Source: Epiperipatus broadwayi
Lineage: Eukaryota; Onychophora; Udeonychophora; Euonychophora; Peripatidae
Direction: 5' to 3'
NCBI GenBank assembly: GCA_028023455.1
Contig: JAQFVV010012545.1
Coordinates: forward strand, 62,001-126,000
DNA length: 64,000 nt
Under the pieces are notes generated by a model. It ran no database searches. It saw only the letters and a program-made list of their open reading frames with translations, and was not told where the DNA came from. A program made the position numbers and the translations under genes. Shown one piece after another: positions 42,791-55,590 of the stretch; the stretch's first letter is position 1, and every line of letters starts with the position of its first letter.

Positions 42791-45150
42791 GAAATCATCA
42801 AAGATCCCAGGTGAGGAGGAAATACTTCAATAAAATATTATTCATTAATTATATCAAAACAAATAACATTTTTGTTTAAATGTTACTTATACTTTATAGA
42901 TTTGTCTTAAACATTATTTACAATCATTTATTAATTATTATTCTTTAAGATCATATTTTATTCTGATCCTAAATTTTGGCAAGTAGTTCAGCACATTAAA
43001 AATTTAAACTTGCGTGAGTTTTTTATTACAGGATGATGCCATTGGAATCTTGTACCAAAAATATTTAATATTTTTCATTTATTTAACCTTATAAAATATT
43101 CTTTTGCTCCACCTGGTAAGAATTTTTGAAGATTTTCAACATTCATTTCTGAATAAAATCTTTATACCATAATCCACTAAATTGGAATTGATTTCTTTTT
43201 AATTTAATATTGTAAACTAATAATATTCTAATAATCACATTTGATCTTTTTAAATATTTAAAAACTTATTTGTAAAACAGAACAACTGAAAGTAAATGTC
43301 ATCTGAGATGTAATAGAATCACTATTATTATTCTTGAGCTGATGTGATTGCTGGAAGAAATAATCTAATTATTACAAATAGACTTAATTTGTAAAGACAA
43401 TTGTTTTCTGATTTATTTACTTTTAAATAAATGATTAATATTATTACCCCATGTCAATATTAAAAAGAACACCAACAAGTTTAGGAATATAATTTTAAAA
43501 AATCAGAATTTTAGGAATAAATTTAATATTTTCAGTATTAGCAAATTGTGACATTTTCTATTGTTACACCTGGTGGAAATTTTTGAAAGTGCTCAACTTT
43601 CCATATTATCCTCAATAAAATTGAACTTGATTTCTTTTTACTTTAATTTTACAAATGAAAAATATTCTAAAAAATTATATTTGAACTTTGCTACTGAAAT
43701 CATGACATGTAAATAAAAAACAAGGATGTAATACATCTCATAATATGAAAGTAAACACATCAGAAAATAAAAATAAAAAATTACTTTAATTTGTAATAAT
43801 GCAAACTAATGAATGTAGATTTGTAATAAATCTATCAAATTCTGCTTTAAAATCTGATATTTGCTTTATCATTTTTACAATAATTGAAAAGATTTTGACA
43901 AGTGAAGAAGTTATGCAATCAGTTTCACATAAAGCTTGGTCAAACCAATGCCATGATTTTTTTTTGTTAATATTATGATCAAGTTTATTAACTTCTATTT
44001 TAAAAAATAAAACATGTATGAATAAAATCAAAGTATATGTGTATTCTTTATATTTTAAATAATTATCAACTAGTCAGAATGTAAAAATAACCAATGTTTA
44101 ATAAATAAGCAAAAATCTTATTTTTTTTTTAATTCCAAAATTTTTGTGTGAAAACAAGGCTATTATAAAAAAGGAAACTGTTAACACCTTAGATATCATT
44201 TCTTTCATTTTAACCACTGAGTAAAGATATTTGATATTTTGACCTCTAGATTTTTTAAATTAGTCAATCAACAAAAATAGGACACTAAAATAGTCATATA
44301 AAATCCTCCACATTAATATCATTTAAAATAATAGTAAAATAATGATCTAAAGCAGCAGAAATGCCACATTTGTTGCAAAATTTATGTCATGGAAATTAAC
44401 AAAAGTGAGTGTTGAAGAGTTAGAAGTTCTATCTAAAGATCAAAAAAATATACAGAGTATATTCATAGCAAATTAAATGTTTCATGCAACTATTATACAA
44501 TCATATACAATGTTTATTAGTTTGTCATATTATATTTGCAACAGATTTTACAAAAAGGTTAACCCTTTAAGTCTTTCAAGAGAAAACTACACCTCTCAAT
44601 TTTGAATAGAATCTAAATATTCCTCCTCATTTGAACATTTTATTTTTGCAACTAAACTTTATATATATATAAAAAACTAATTTTTTACATTATAAATTAC
44701 AAATATATGCTTTCAAGCAATAGTAATTTAAAAATATATACATTTTAATATGCATATAAATATGAAATAGTTATTATCTATAAACAGTGGAACATAGTGT
44801 CATTGAACATAATTTATCTATTCGAAAAATAAGAAGAACGAAATACTAGATATTTGAATTTTATGCTAGTAAAAGGATATATTAAGGATTAGTTATTGTC
44901 AAAGAAAGAAAAAAAAAATTAAAAGTTAATAAATTATTTATTGTTATTAAAATTTTAAAAAGTATTTCATTTACTGTTTGGACAAAAGTGATTTGTTTTT
45001 ATTTTGTAGAAACTGCTTCTGATTGCCATAACAAACTTTCTAAGAATTGCCTTTTTAAAAATAGAGGTTCCAAAGAAAATCTACTATTGTGAAAATAAAC
45101 AGTTAAATATTTAATCACAATCACATAATAGTTGAATATATATATATATA
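42791..45150. other. A+T-rich spacer with diverged repeats
   Basis: Parts at 43010-43250, 43440-43700 and 44560-44900 resemble one another and other A+T-rich repeats in the window (blocks TGGTAGAAATTTTTGAA, TTTATTTTTRCAA). No gene is supported. Confidence 0.4.
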
Positions 45151-45154
45151 TGAT

Positions 45155-45245
45155 TTCATTTTTAATAAAGCATTACAATAACTGATGTCTAATTTTAATT
45201 TTTCCATGAGGATGTGACAATGTATTTATTTCATTATTCCTTTTC
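45155..45245 (+). repeat. Flanking repeat F, direct copy 1
   Basis: GATTTCATTTTTAATAAAGCATTAC to GTGACAATGTA and TTATTCCTTTTCC. It is similar in the same orientation to 52028-52125 and in reverse to 55310-55410. The first two copies lie just outside the head-to-head RTE pair. Confidence 0.65.
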
Positions 45246-45442
45246 CCTCTAAATAATTATAAAATAATCGTCCGTTAAGGTTCTTTTTATCTCATTTGTG
45301 AAACATGCTCCTAATATTAATTTTTTTAAAAGCTAGGACCATAAAAAAAGTAACTTTTCAGTTTAAAAGCAAATTACAAGAAAAAAAAGTGTCTATCTGG
45401 GTGGGGAGTCAAATAAATAAAGTAAATGTTTAATAATCACAC

Positions 45443-48270
45443 ATCATTATCATCATTGTCAACCATTATCAATCCCGCAAAATGAAGAGCTCTCCAAGTT
45501 CGATCCGTCTATCTCTAGCCTCTCTTCTTTACATCACGCCTACACACTTTCTTTTTTCATCCATCCATCTCAGATGTAGTCTCTGAATTTTTTACATTCT
45601 CTTTGAATCCAATTTAATATTTCAATTAACCATCTGTAATCATCTCTTCTAGAAATATGTCCAGACCAATTTCACCTGTCTTTTAATTCTTAAAATGTTA
45701 ATAACATCTGCTTGTTCTCTTACCGATGTATTGCATTTTAATCGCTTCTAGTTACTTTTAACATATGTCTCTCTATACTTCTTTGAGTAGTCCGAAGTCT
45801 CTGTATTGCTCTTCTATTAAGTGTCCAAGTCTCAGATCCATAAATAAAAACTGGTAAAACACATTAGTTAAAAATCTTTCTTTTCAACCACATAGGCATA
45901 TTTGCTTTTAATATTAAGTTATTTCTACTAAAAGCACTTCAATCAAGTTTAATTCTATGATTAATTTCATCCATTATGTTTCCATCTGTAATAATAATCT
46001 GACTAAGCTATTTGTAATTGTTAACTTCTAACTCATTCTTATCAAACTTTATTTTCATCTTCTGAGAAAATTCATTGATCATTAATTTAGTCTTTTTAAT
46101 GTTTATCTTTAGTCCTACTTTGTTATTTTCATCTGATAAATCATTCAACATTTTCTGAAGCTCTAAAGAAATATTTGTAAAAACAATTGCATATTCAAAA
46201 TCTAAATGACTTAAAATAATGTCCATTTAATTTTATTCCTTTAGCTTCCTTTTTGAATCCACAAAATATCTCTTGCAGCACTTCTGTAAAAAGTTTTGGA
46301 GATATGGAAACACCCTGTCTTACACCTTTCTCAATGTTAACCTGCTTAGTATCATTATGTAATCTAATTGTTGCTGTCAAGTTTTTATAAATATTCTTCA
46401 GAATATGACAATATCCTGGATCTATAGATTGATGATTCAATGCTTTAATCACTGAAGAAGTGCTTATAGAATCAAACGCCTTTTCATAATCTACAAATCC
46501 AAAGCATAATGACAACTCATATTTATTGTTTTTTGCTATAACTTTTCTCAATCCTTGCATTATACTAAAATCACTTTTAAATCCAGCTTCGTCTTTTGGT
46601 TGGTTAAAATCCAAAGTTCTCTGTAGACAAGTTGCAATTTTATTGATAAAAATTTTGTATAACTGATAAAGGACTAATAAGACAGTAAATTCGAATATTT
46701 TCTCTATCACCTTTTTAAAATATTAATACTGCATTCTTCAGAGCATCTGGTACATCTTTATCATTTAGACATTTGGTATATAATATTGCCAAAAAAATTT
46801 CTATTTCTTCACCTGGTTCTTTTAAGATATCGATTATAATTCCATCATTACCTGGAGCTTTTCCCTTCTTCATATAAAATCTTGGGGGAATTCAGAAGAT
46901 ATAAAAGTTGTTAGAGATACTTATTCTTTATTACTATATAATTCTTGATTCTCTATTCTACCCATTTCATGATGTCATCACTCTTTTTAGCAAACAGTTC
47001 CATCTATGTTTTTATTGCAGATATAAGTTTTCTACCAATATCAAAATGTTGTTTTATAAACTCATGAGACTTTTATTATCTTCTATAGCTTTCATTGCTA
47101 GTTCACAATTATAATTTCTTATATTATTAGCAACTCCTTTCACCACCATTTTACAAAATTTGAGATATTCAATCCTTCTTAATGCATCATTTAAATATAT
47201 TTCATATTCATTCTTTTCTTCATAAATTCTCTAGTCTCAGTATAAATTTTTTTGTCAATAGCTGCTTTTTTTCTACCAGCTATCTTTGTTGCAGTTTTTA
47301 AAATTATTTTCTTATTAATTTCATTCAAATCTGAATCATGTTCAAAATCTGCTAATATTTGAAAATGATTTGCAAGTTCCTATTTAAATTCATTAAAGTG
47401 TTTCTGAAGATTAGGACTATCAAGTATGAACATTGTTTTTCTTAGTAATTCTTTGTCTCTCTAATTTTGCATTAACATGTATCTTATATTTCACTAATCG
47501 TTGATCACTTCCTGTGTTAAATTTATTAAGAACATTACAATATAGAAATATGTATTTTCTGTTAGTCAAAATATAATCCAATTCTGCTGTATCTTCATTT
47601 GGATGCTTACATGTCCATTTCCTTAACATTTTTCTCACAAAAAGATTTCATAATATAAAATTTTTCTTTTTCTGCAAACTCCACAAGTCTATGTTCTCTC
47701 TCATTTTTATTATTATAACCAAATTTACCTGCAACACTTTAATATCTTTCAATTGTTTATCAATATAGCAATAACAACTCCTATAACAATTTTAAAATAT
47801 TTAGTGTGATCAAAAATCTTTTGTATGTCCATATAAAAATCGTCTACTACTTCATTATTATGAGAACTTGTTGGGGCTATAAACCTGATTATCTGCATTT
47901 GGTATCTTCTATTAAATTGAATAATTAATATTGTCATATCTGTCTAATTTACCACCAGTCTCCACAATATTGTTCTACTTTTTATTTATAATGAATCCTA
48001 CTCTACTTATACTTCCAACATTTGTGCCCTTGTAGTAGTTTATATGTCCATTTTTAAAAATCAATTGTTTCTTCACATTTACTTCTAACTTCACAAAGTC
48101 CAATAATGTTCCATTTAATATAAAACAGTTCTTCCAATTCTTGCAAACTTCCTTCACTTGAAAGTGATGTGCAGTTGTAAGTACCTAAATAAAAAGTCAT
48201 CATGAAATGGCAGTGTGATTCTATAATCTGGGGATTCTTAGCATCCTCCACCTTTGGCCACTAATTGCTG
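45443..48270 (-). mobile_element. RTE-type LINE, near full-length but dead (copy B)
   Basis: Minus-strand LINE ending in an ATGATG-type tail (CATCATTATCATCATTGTCAACC at 45443). From the 5' side: endonuclease start GTYNCTSLSSEG and WNIIGLCEVR (48200-48080), endonuclease end DYILTNRKYIF and TGSDQRLVKYKI (about 47590-47460), reverse transcriptase ATCLQRTLDFNQPKDEAGFKS, CFGFVDYEKAFDSI (motif A), GVRQGVSISPKLF (motif B), then HLDFEYAIVF where HLDFADDVVVF is expected. The catalytic Asp pair is therefore lost. The C-terminal TWTLNRRAIQ region is also broken. Many frameshifts. Confidence 0.88.
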
Positions 48271-48594
48271 CATTGGCTCATAACTTTACACCTTCCTGGT
48301 AATAAGGGAAATGATTTATTTTTGTCGGTCATAATTGTAAATATGTATTAGAAAAAAAATTCATTCATGCATATATTCATTCTGTCTCATCAGGCAACTT
48401 AGAAAAAAGACCATGGTATTCCTTGATCTTAAACTCAGAGGTAAAAATCCAATAAAGTCACCATGCTGGCTAATGCATGTTGGTGAGTAGTCCATCCATG
48501 TTTATATATTATATGAATAACCACATAGTAATAACAGCTGTAATGACAGGAACTTATGGAGTGGACATTAGGAATTTGCTCTGCACGATCCCTT

Positions 48595-48840
48595 TAAGGC
48601 CTCCAAAAGGAATCAAAGGGTCTCCTTTCAGTTAACAGCAAATTCCTTTTTGCAACCACAACCACGTATACTTGAATGTATTTATACATGATTTCATTTT
48701 TAACGAAGACTTTAAAGATCTCCAAGAGAAATCAAAGAGTCTCCTTTCAGTTAACAGCAAACTCCTTTCTATAACCACAATCATATATACATGAATATGT
48801 TTACATAGGCTGCAGAAAGAAATTTGCTATTAACTGAAAG
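48595..48840. repeat. 118-119 bp tandem monomers between the RTE pair
   Basis: Two direct units (TCTCCTTTCAGTTAACAGC at 48621 and 48740) and an inverted third one from about 48805 (GCTATTAACTGAAAGGAG). The same unit recurs at 55425-55590, again with about 118-bp period. The position at the 5' ends of both RTE copies suggests 5' UTR monomers or a satellite. Confidence 0.75.
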
Positions 48841-50248
48841 GAGATCCTGATTCCTCTTGGAGGCCTTAAAGGAACCAAGGAGAGAAAATTTCCTAAATGT
48901 CCACTTCATACGTTATTGTCATTGTAGCTGTTATTACTATGTGATTATTCATATAGTATACGAACATGGATGGGCTGCTCACCAACATGCATTAGCCAGA
49001 ATGGTGAGTTTATTGGCTTTTTACCTCTGAGTTTAAGAATCAAGAAACATCATGGTCTTTCTTTTCAGTTGCCTGATAAGGCAGAATGAATGTATGTGCA
49101 AATGATAAATATTTTCCCAATAGATGTATACAATCATGACAGACAAAAATAAAACATGGCCCTTATTCCCAGGAGATTGTAAAGTCACCAAGGCGGTGTT
49201 TGTGGCTGAAGGCGGAGGGTGCTAAGAATCCCCTTATTGAGGACCCAAGCTGCCATTTCATGGACTTTTTATTTAGGTACTTACAGCTGCAGATCACTTT
49301 CAAGTGAAGGAAGATTGCAATAATTAGAAGAAGAACTGTCTTATACTAAATGGAACATTATTGAACTTTGTGAAGTTAGAAAAAAAAGTGAAGAGCCAAT
49401 TGATTTAAAAAGTGGACATATATACTACTATAAAAGCACAAATATTGGAAATACAAGTGGAGTAGGATTGGTTATAAATAGAAAGTGGAAAAACAACATT
49501 GTGGAGACTGATGGTGTATCAGACAGAGTGGCAAGATTAGTTATACAACTTAATAGCAGATACCAAATGCAGATAATTCAGGTTTATGCCTCAACAAGTT
49601 CTCATAGTGATGAAGTAGTAATAGAAGATTTTTATATGGATGTATAAAAGGCTTTTGATCAGAGTAAATAACATTTTAAAATTGTTACGGGAGACTTTAA
49701 TGTTCGAATTGGTAAACAAATGAAAGATGAAAGTGTTGTATAATTTTGGTTATGGTAATAAAAATGAGAGAGGTCATAGACTTGTGGAATTTGTAAAAAA
49801 AGAAAAACTTTTATATTATGATTTTTTTATTTGAAAAAATGTTAAAAGGAAATGGACATGGAAGCATCCAAATGTAGATACAGTAGAATTGGATTATATT
49901 TTGACTAACAAAAAATATATATTTCAAGATAATAATGTTCTTAATAAATTTAACACAGGAAGTGATCATCAATTAGTAAGATGTAAGATATCTTTAATGC
50001 AAAACTAGAAAGACAAAATTAATTAAGAAAAACAATATTTACAGTTGATATTCCTAATCTTCAGAAACACTCTAATGAATTAGAACTTACAAATTGGTTT
50101 CAAGTATTAGTAGATTTTGAACATGATTCAGATTTGAATGAAATTAATAAGAAAATAACTGATACACTTTTAAAAACTGCAACAAAGATAGCTGGTAAAA
50201 AAAAGCAGCAATTGACCAATAAAATTTTTTACTGAGACTAGAGAATTT

Positions 50249-50665
50249 ATGAAGAAAAGAAGAAATATGAAGATATACAAAAATGATGCATTAAAAAGGA
50301 TTGAATATCTCAAATTTTGTAAAATGGTGTGGAAAAGAGTTGAAAATGATATAAGAAAGTATAACTGTGAACTAGCAAGGAAAGCTGTAGAAGAGAATAA
50401 AAGTCTCAAGAGTGTAAAACAACATTTTGGTATTGGTAGGAAATTTATATCTGCAATAAGGAAAAAAGATGGAAGTATTACTAAAAAGAGAGATGACATC
50501 ATGAAATGGGTAGAAGACTTTTATCAAGAATTATATAGTAATAAAGAACAAGTACCTCCTATATCTATTATATCTTCTGAATTGCCCAGAATTTTAAATG
50601 AAGAAGTGAGACATACAATTAAATGTATGAAGAAAAGAAAGGCTCCAGGTAATGATGGATTATAA
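50249..50665 (+). pseudogene. RTE linker and reverse-transcriptase entry, longest open piece of copy C
   Basis: 138 codons open in one frame: KKRRNMKIYKNDALKRIEYL, a coiled-coil-like Lys/Glu-rich linker, then KQHFGIGRKFISAIRKKDGS, the WVEDFYQELYSN segment and KRKAPGNDGL leading into the reverse transcriptase. In RTE LINEs this region joins endonuclease to reverse transcriptase. The same segment is found inverted at 59640-59905. Confidence 0.75.
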
Positions 50666-51116
50666 TTGATATATTAAAAAGAAGCAGGTGAAGAAATAGA
50701 ATTTTTTTTAGCAAAGTTATATACCAAATGTCTAAATGATAAAGATGTACCAGATGATTGGAAGAATGCAGTATTAATATTAATATTTAAAAAAGGTGAT
50801 AAAGAAGATATTAGAAATTACAGACCTATCAGCCTTTTATCAGTTTTATACAAAATTTTTACTAAGATAATTACAACTCATCTACAGAGAACACTGGATT
50901 TACACCAACCAAGAAAACAAGCTGGATTTAAAAGTTGTTTTAGTACAGTAGATCATATCCAGGTATTGAGAGAAGTTATAAAAATGAGTTGCCATTATGA
51001 TTTGGATTTGTAGATTATGAAAAGGCTTTGATTTTATAAAAATTTCTTCAGTGATTAAAGCATTGTATTGGATCATCAACATATAAATCCAGGACATTGT
51101 CATATTTTCAATATTT

Positions 51117-51404
51117 ATGAAAATGCAACAGCAACAATTAGATTACATAATGATACTAGGAAAGTCAACAGTGAGAAAGGGTGTAAGGCAGTGTGACTCC
51201 ATATCTCCAAAACTTTTTACAACAGTGCTGCAAGAAGAATTTTGTGGATTAAAATGGGAAGCTAAAGGAGTGAAAGTAAATGGAGATTATTTAAGTCATT
51301 TAGATTTTGCAGATGATGTAGTTGTTTTTGCAAATAATGCTTTAGAACTGCAGGAAATGTTGCAGGAGTTATCAGATGAAAGTAGGACTAAAGATAAATG
51401 TTAA
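51117..51404 (+). pseudogene. RTE reverse transcriptase palm (motifs B-C), copy C
   Basis: Open for 95 codons: TVRKGVRQCDSISPKLF (motif B; canonical Gly-Asp is Cys-Asp here), EEFCGLKWEAKGVKVNGDYL, HLDFADDVVVF (motif C, catalytic Asp pair kept), then ELQEMLQELSDES. It ends in a stop created by a frameshift just before KKTKVMFNGFS, which continues in another frame. Confidence 0.8.
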
Positions 51405-52027
51405 AAAGACTAAAGTAATGTTCAATGGATTTTCTCAAAATATGAAAATAAAGATTGATTATGATGAAGTAGAAGAAGTTAACAGCTACAAATATCTTAT
51501 CAGATTATTAATACAGATGGAAACATAATAAAATTAATCATAGAATTAAACTTGGTTGGAGTGTTTTTGGAAGAAATAACTTGATACTAAAAGGAAATAT
51601 GCCTATGTGTTTGAAAAGAAAGGTTTTTAATAAATGTGTTTTACCAGTTGTTACTTATGGATCTGAGACTTGGACACTTAACAGAAGAAAAATACAGAGA
51701 CTTCAGACCACTCAAAGAAGAATGGAGAGATTCATGTTAGGAATAACAAGAAGAACAAACAGGTGTTATTGACCTCATTGAAAAAAATTTAAAAGACTGA
51801 AAGTGGAGTTGATATTGCTAGAAGACATAATAGATGGACAATTAAAATCTTAAACTAGATTCCAAGAGATTGTAAAAGTCCCAAAAAGAGACATGTGAGA
51901 TGGATGGATGAAATAAGAAAGAGTGATGTGGAAAAGAGAAGTTAAAGATGGGAGAAGACGGTTTGAACTTGAAGAGACCTTCATCCTGTAGTGAAATGAT
52001 AATGGTTGGTGATGATATTTATATATA

Positions 52028-52125
52028 GTTTCATTTCTAAATGAAGCATTGCAGCAATTGGTGTCTGTTTTTTATTTTTTATATAAGATTGTAACATTGT
52101 ATCCATTTTGTTATTCCTCTTCCTT
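52028..52125 (+). repeat. Flanking repeat F, direct copy 2
   Basis: GTTTCATTTCTAAATGAAGCATT to GTAACATTGTA and TTATTCCTCTTCC; the counterpart of 45155-45245 in the same orientation, although the RTE copies between them are inverted. Confidence 0.65.
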
Positions 52126-52249
52126 ATAATGAGATACAAGATATTCATTTACTATGGCTCTCTTTATTTCAATTATGATTTTCTTTCCAATTGTCCTATT
52201 GCCACAAATATTCACTATTCATCTTTTCTCTTTTATGTTTTTCTAAAAT

Positions 52250-53443
52250 GAATATATTAGTTGTTTCATTTAATATCCTATCTTATCATAAATTTATAGT
52301 GCCTATTTTATTTCCTGTATTTATTCTGTCAAATCTTTTCAAGTCTTTTGTTCACTTTGTAAATATCTAAACACCCTCAACAAATAGTAGATTACCTAAT
52401 GTTATAATTCAATCTATCACTTTTTGATTCTATGACAAACTTAATAGTTTCAATCCATGTAAATATTATTTTTTATGCTTTAAAATTTTTTTTTGTTAGA
52501 AATGACAGAATATCCTGCATGATTTAATATGGTAGTATGACCATAGACTCTGGAACCAAAGTCCATGAAGCTTGATTCTAGTTCTTTCTATTGATGCTTA
52601 AATTTCTTATAAATTCCTGAGAAGTAAACAGCTCAATTATTATTATTTTTTTTTTAATGATAGAATATTTATGGTAATTATTATTTCTTACAGTAAGTAT
52701 TGGGTTATTTATACCAGCAATATTTATACATGTTTTTATCAATAATTTAAAACTTTTAATTTTTATATAGCTTAAATATAGTATTCTTATGTCTATATTG
52801 TTGGCCTTATTATTAAGATGATAATATTAGTAAATTTCCTGGTTATTATAATATATCTTACCCCACTCCATAATCTGATATCTGCAACATAAATTTCAAA
52901 CCTATTTAACTTGTATCCGCTTCTGTTTTGTTTTAGTTATAGAAGGAACTTTATTCAAGGAAATATATATCTACAAATATTTCAGTTTAAAAGGGGGGGG
53001 GGTATATATTTCAGTTTAAAAGAAAAAATAATACAAAACTAATCAAAGAATACTACAATAAGTATTTTCAATAGCATTCAGTAAATTATATTATTATTAA
53101 AAACATTTATAATAAAATAGGAAAAAATACATCTCACTACAGATTACAGCACTGATGATCAAGTGACCAAGTCACTATGAATATATCTGATGGATTTTTC
53201 GCTATTATTTGAATGTATTTCTAGTTTTTTTTTAGAAATCATTTCTTGTCTTTGTCATACTAAAACAAAAATAAAATCATTTTCTAATGGCTCCTCAAAC
53301 TTTCATTTAATGCTTTACATTCCAGTTTTATCATGATAATTCAAAATATTTTTCATTATAATATCACTAAATTAAATGTTAGTCTATGGCCAGACTTTAC
53401 CTTGGATTTCGTAAGCATTTTGCTTTAAGTAGCTCTAGATTAT
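52250..53443 (+). repeat. Segmental duplication, unit 1
   Basis: Aligns collinearly with 55570-56550 (CCTATTTTATTTC, TAGATTACCTAATG, TTTTTTGATTCTATGACAAACTTAATAG, TCAGTTTAAAAGGGGGGGG, TTACCTTGGATTTCGTAAGCATT). It carries about 230 bp (52725-52955) not present in unit 2. A 10-nt G run lies at 52993-53002. No coding content was recognised. Confidence 0.85.
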
Positions 53444-55309
53444 TATTTTGATAGTTGTATCTCTTTTGATTAGAATTTGGAAATGTATATTGCATATTAG
53501 ATTGCTTTCTATTTTATTTTTAAAATAGTAAGTTGCTCTGCTATTCTGTTATTTCTTTAAACATGATATGAATGTGCAGTTTATTATTGACATCTATAGA
53601 CAAGCTTTTCTACTAATAATACACAGTCTATGAATGTTCTTTGGAATAGAAATCAGAGTGACAGGGATGCAAGTATTTATCATTCTGTATCATAAAAGGT
53701 AACCCTTACATTTTCTTAATTTTAAATTTAAGTCTTTTTCTTATTCCACAAAAAAAAAAAAAAAAAAAAAAAGTTGTTAGGATCCAGAAAACAACATGGA
53801 ATCATGAAATAAATAAACCATGTAATATTTGGTTTTCTAAATTATAAATTTATTATAACAGTTACATTTAATTGTGATTTGTTTTTATTTTATTTTAATC
53901 AGCTGAAGCCTTTAATTTCCACTGCAATAAACTGAAGGGACCACTGATATCATAGTAAATAACTAATTTTTAAAAAATAATCAGTTTTTTAAAATCAAAT
54001 CAAAAAATTTTAATCCTAGATGTATGACTTCTTTATATATTATTGTAATGTAGGATCTTCACAAATGAACACCTTTCAAAATTGTCTACAGGTAGTAATA
54101 GTCTTAATGAAAAGCTAAGGTTATCAATAATACAAGTTTTTTATTTATTCCGGAAAAGGCAAGTGCCACTAATTACATATAAGATTTACACAGATATCAT
54201 TGTATGCAAAGTAAACATAGCAAACATTTACAAAACCAAACGGTTTATGTTAATTGATTATAACATCAGTAAAGTAATGCTCTGTTAGAAAATGTTAGTC
54301 TATCCTTGTGGGATGATGACTCCATGCCTGGTTTTGAGGAGATTTTTCATTGTTAGTACAGTAGTGCTTTTTCCAAGGCTTTATTGGAACTAACTAAATC
54401 TAGTATTAAGTTTTCGCAAAATTTAGATTATTTTTTCATAAAGGCTTCCAGTATGCAGATAACTCAGTATCACTTTGTAAGATTGATTTATAAGTCTTAT
54501 TGCACAGTTTTTATATATGTCATGTTTCAAAAGACGATTTCAGAGTACTGTTGACCTTAATATCAACTAAAAACAAATTAAAGATTATGCAGATTCATAT
54601 GACCTTTTAAGGAAGAACGATGTTACAATGATAACACATCATGGCTATTAACCATTTTTAAGACTGAAGTAACTGTCTGCCATAACACACCCACACACAA
54701 AGTATATATATATCATTAATAGATTGTTAATGCAAGGTTGTTTATCAGTATCCCAAAAAGGGTTAATAAAAAATCAATATTTGAAAATTTGTTAGCTAAT
54801 TTTTCAAAATAAAAATTTATTCAGAATCTAATAATGAGAGAAAAAAATCAATAATTCACAATATGTTTTATTGTTATCATTAATGATTCATTAACTGCTT
54901 TCAAGTTGCAACTACAAATTTTTCAAAATAAAGTAAGCAGCACTTGAAATTATCACTGTCTTTTTATTATAATTTTATTTATTATTTTTATTTTAGACCA
55001 ACTACAAGTTAGTAGTTTTGCTATTCATGTTCTTATATATATATGCTTTACCTGGAAGTTGTTTTTCACCCCATAAATAGTAGAATAGTATAATTCATCG
55101 TTAATTTTCCAAGCAATTCTTTGGTTAGTGTATTATAAAATATTACTCAATCATGAGAGTATGGGAACACTTATGATTCTATCACATTCTGAAGTTTTCA
55201 GAATACGATATTCAACTTTTTTATTTTAGATCTCACATGTTCATAGATATGGAAACCTATCCGAATTTTAAACTGACATGATAAATGAATATTTTGTAAC
55301 TCTTTATAA
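53444..55309. other. A+T-rich spacer between duplication units
   Basis: A 22-nt A run at about 53750-53772; no gene recognised. Confidence 0.45.
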
Positions 55310-55590
55310 AGAAGAGGAATAAGGAAATGGCTACAATGTTACAATCTTATGTAAAAAACAACACGATACCAATTACAGTAATGCTTCATTAAAAATGAAA
55401 CCATGTAAAAATATATTCCAGTATATGTGATTGTGGCTACAGAAAGAAATTTGCTATTAATCGAAAGGAGACCGCTTGATTCCTCTTGGAGATCTTAAAG
55501 GACTTCATTAGAAATAAAATCATATATAAATATATTCACATATATGTGATTGTAGCTGCAGAAAGGAATTGTTTTGGTTTAATATTCTAT
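55310..55590 (-). repeat. Repeat F (inverted) plus 118-bp monomers
   Basis: 55310-55410 is the inverse complement of 52028-52125. It is followed by about one and a half of the 118-bp monomers also seen at 48595-48840 (TGTGATTGTGGCTACAGAAAG at 55427 and TGTGATTGTAGCTGCAGAAAG at 55545). No RTE sequence is attached here. Confidence 0.7.

Larger units (their letters stand above)
49140..52015 (+). mobile_element. RTE-type LINE, near full-length (copy C)
   Basis: Plus-strand LINE, the best preserved RTE copy. Endonuclease: GTYSCRSLSSEG (49280), WNIIELCEVRKKSEE, GVGLVINRKW, IVTGDFNVRIGKQ (about 49680) and ELDYILTNKKYIF, GSDHQLVR (about 49960). Reverse transcriptase: KRKAPGNDG (50635), DWKNAVLILIFKKGD, IRNYRPISLLSVLYK, GFVDYEKAL, GVRQCDSISPKLF (Gly to Cys change), HLDFADDVVVFANNA (51297) with both catalytic Asp. 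C-terminus: LPVVTYGSETWTLNRR (51640). It ends GGTTGGTGATGAT near 52012. Stops and frameshifts inactivate it. Confidence 0.9.

Noticed and set aside
52981-53010. G runs as G-quadruplexes or regulatory sites
   Set aside because: Single uninterrupted G homopolymers without the four-tract pattern; likely slippage products.
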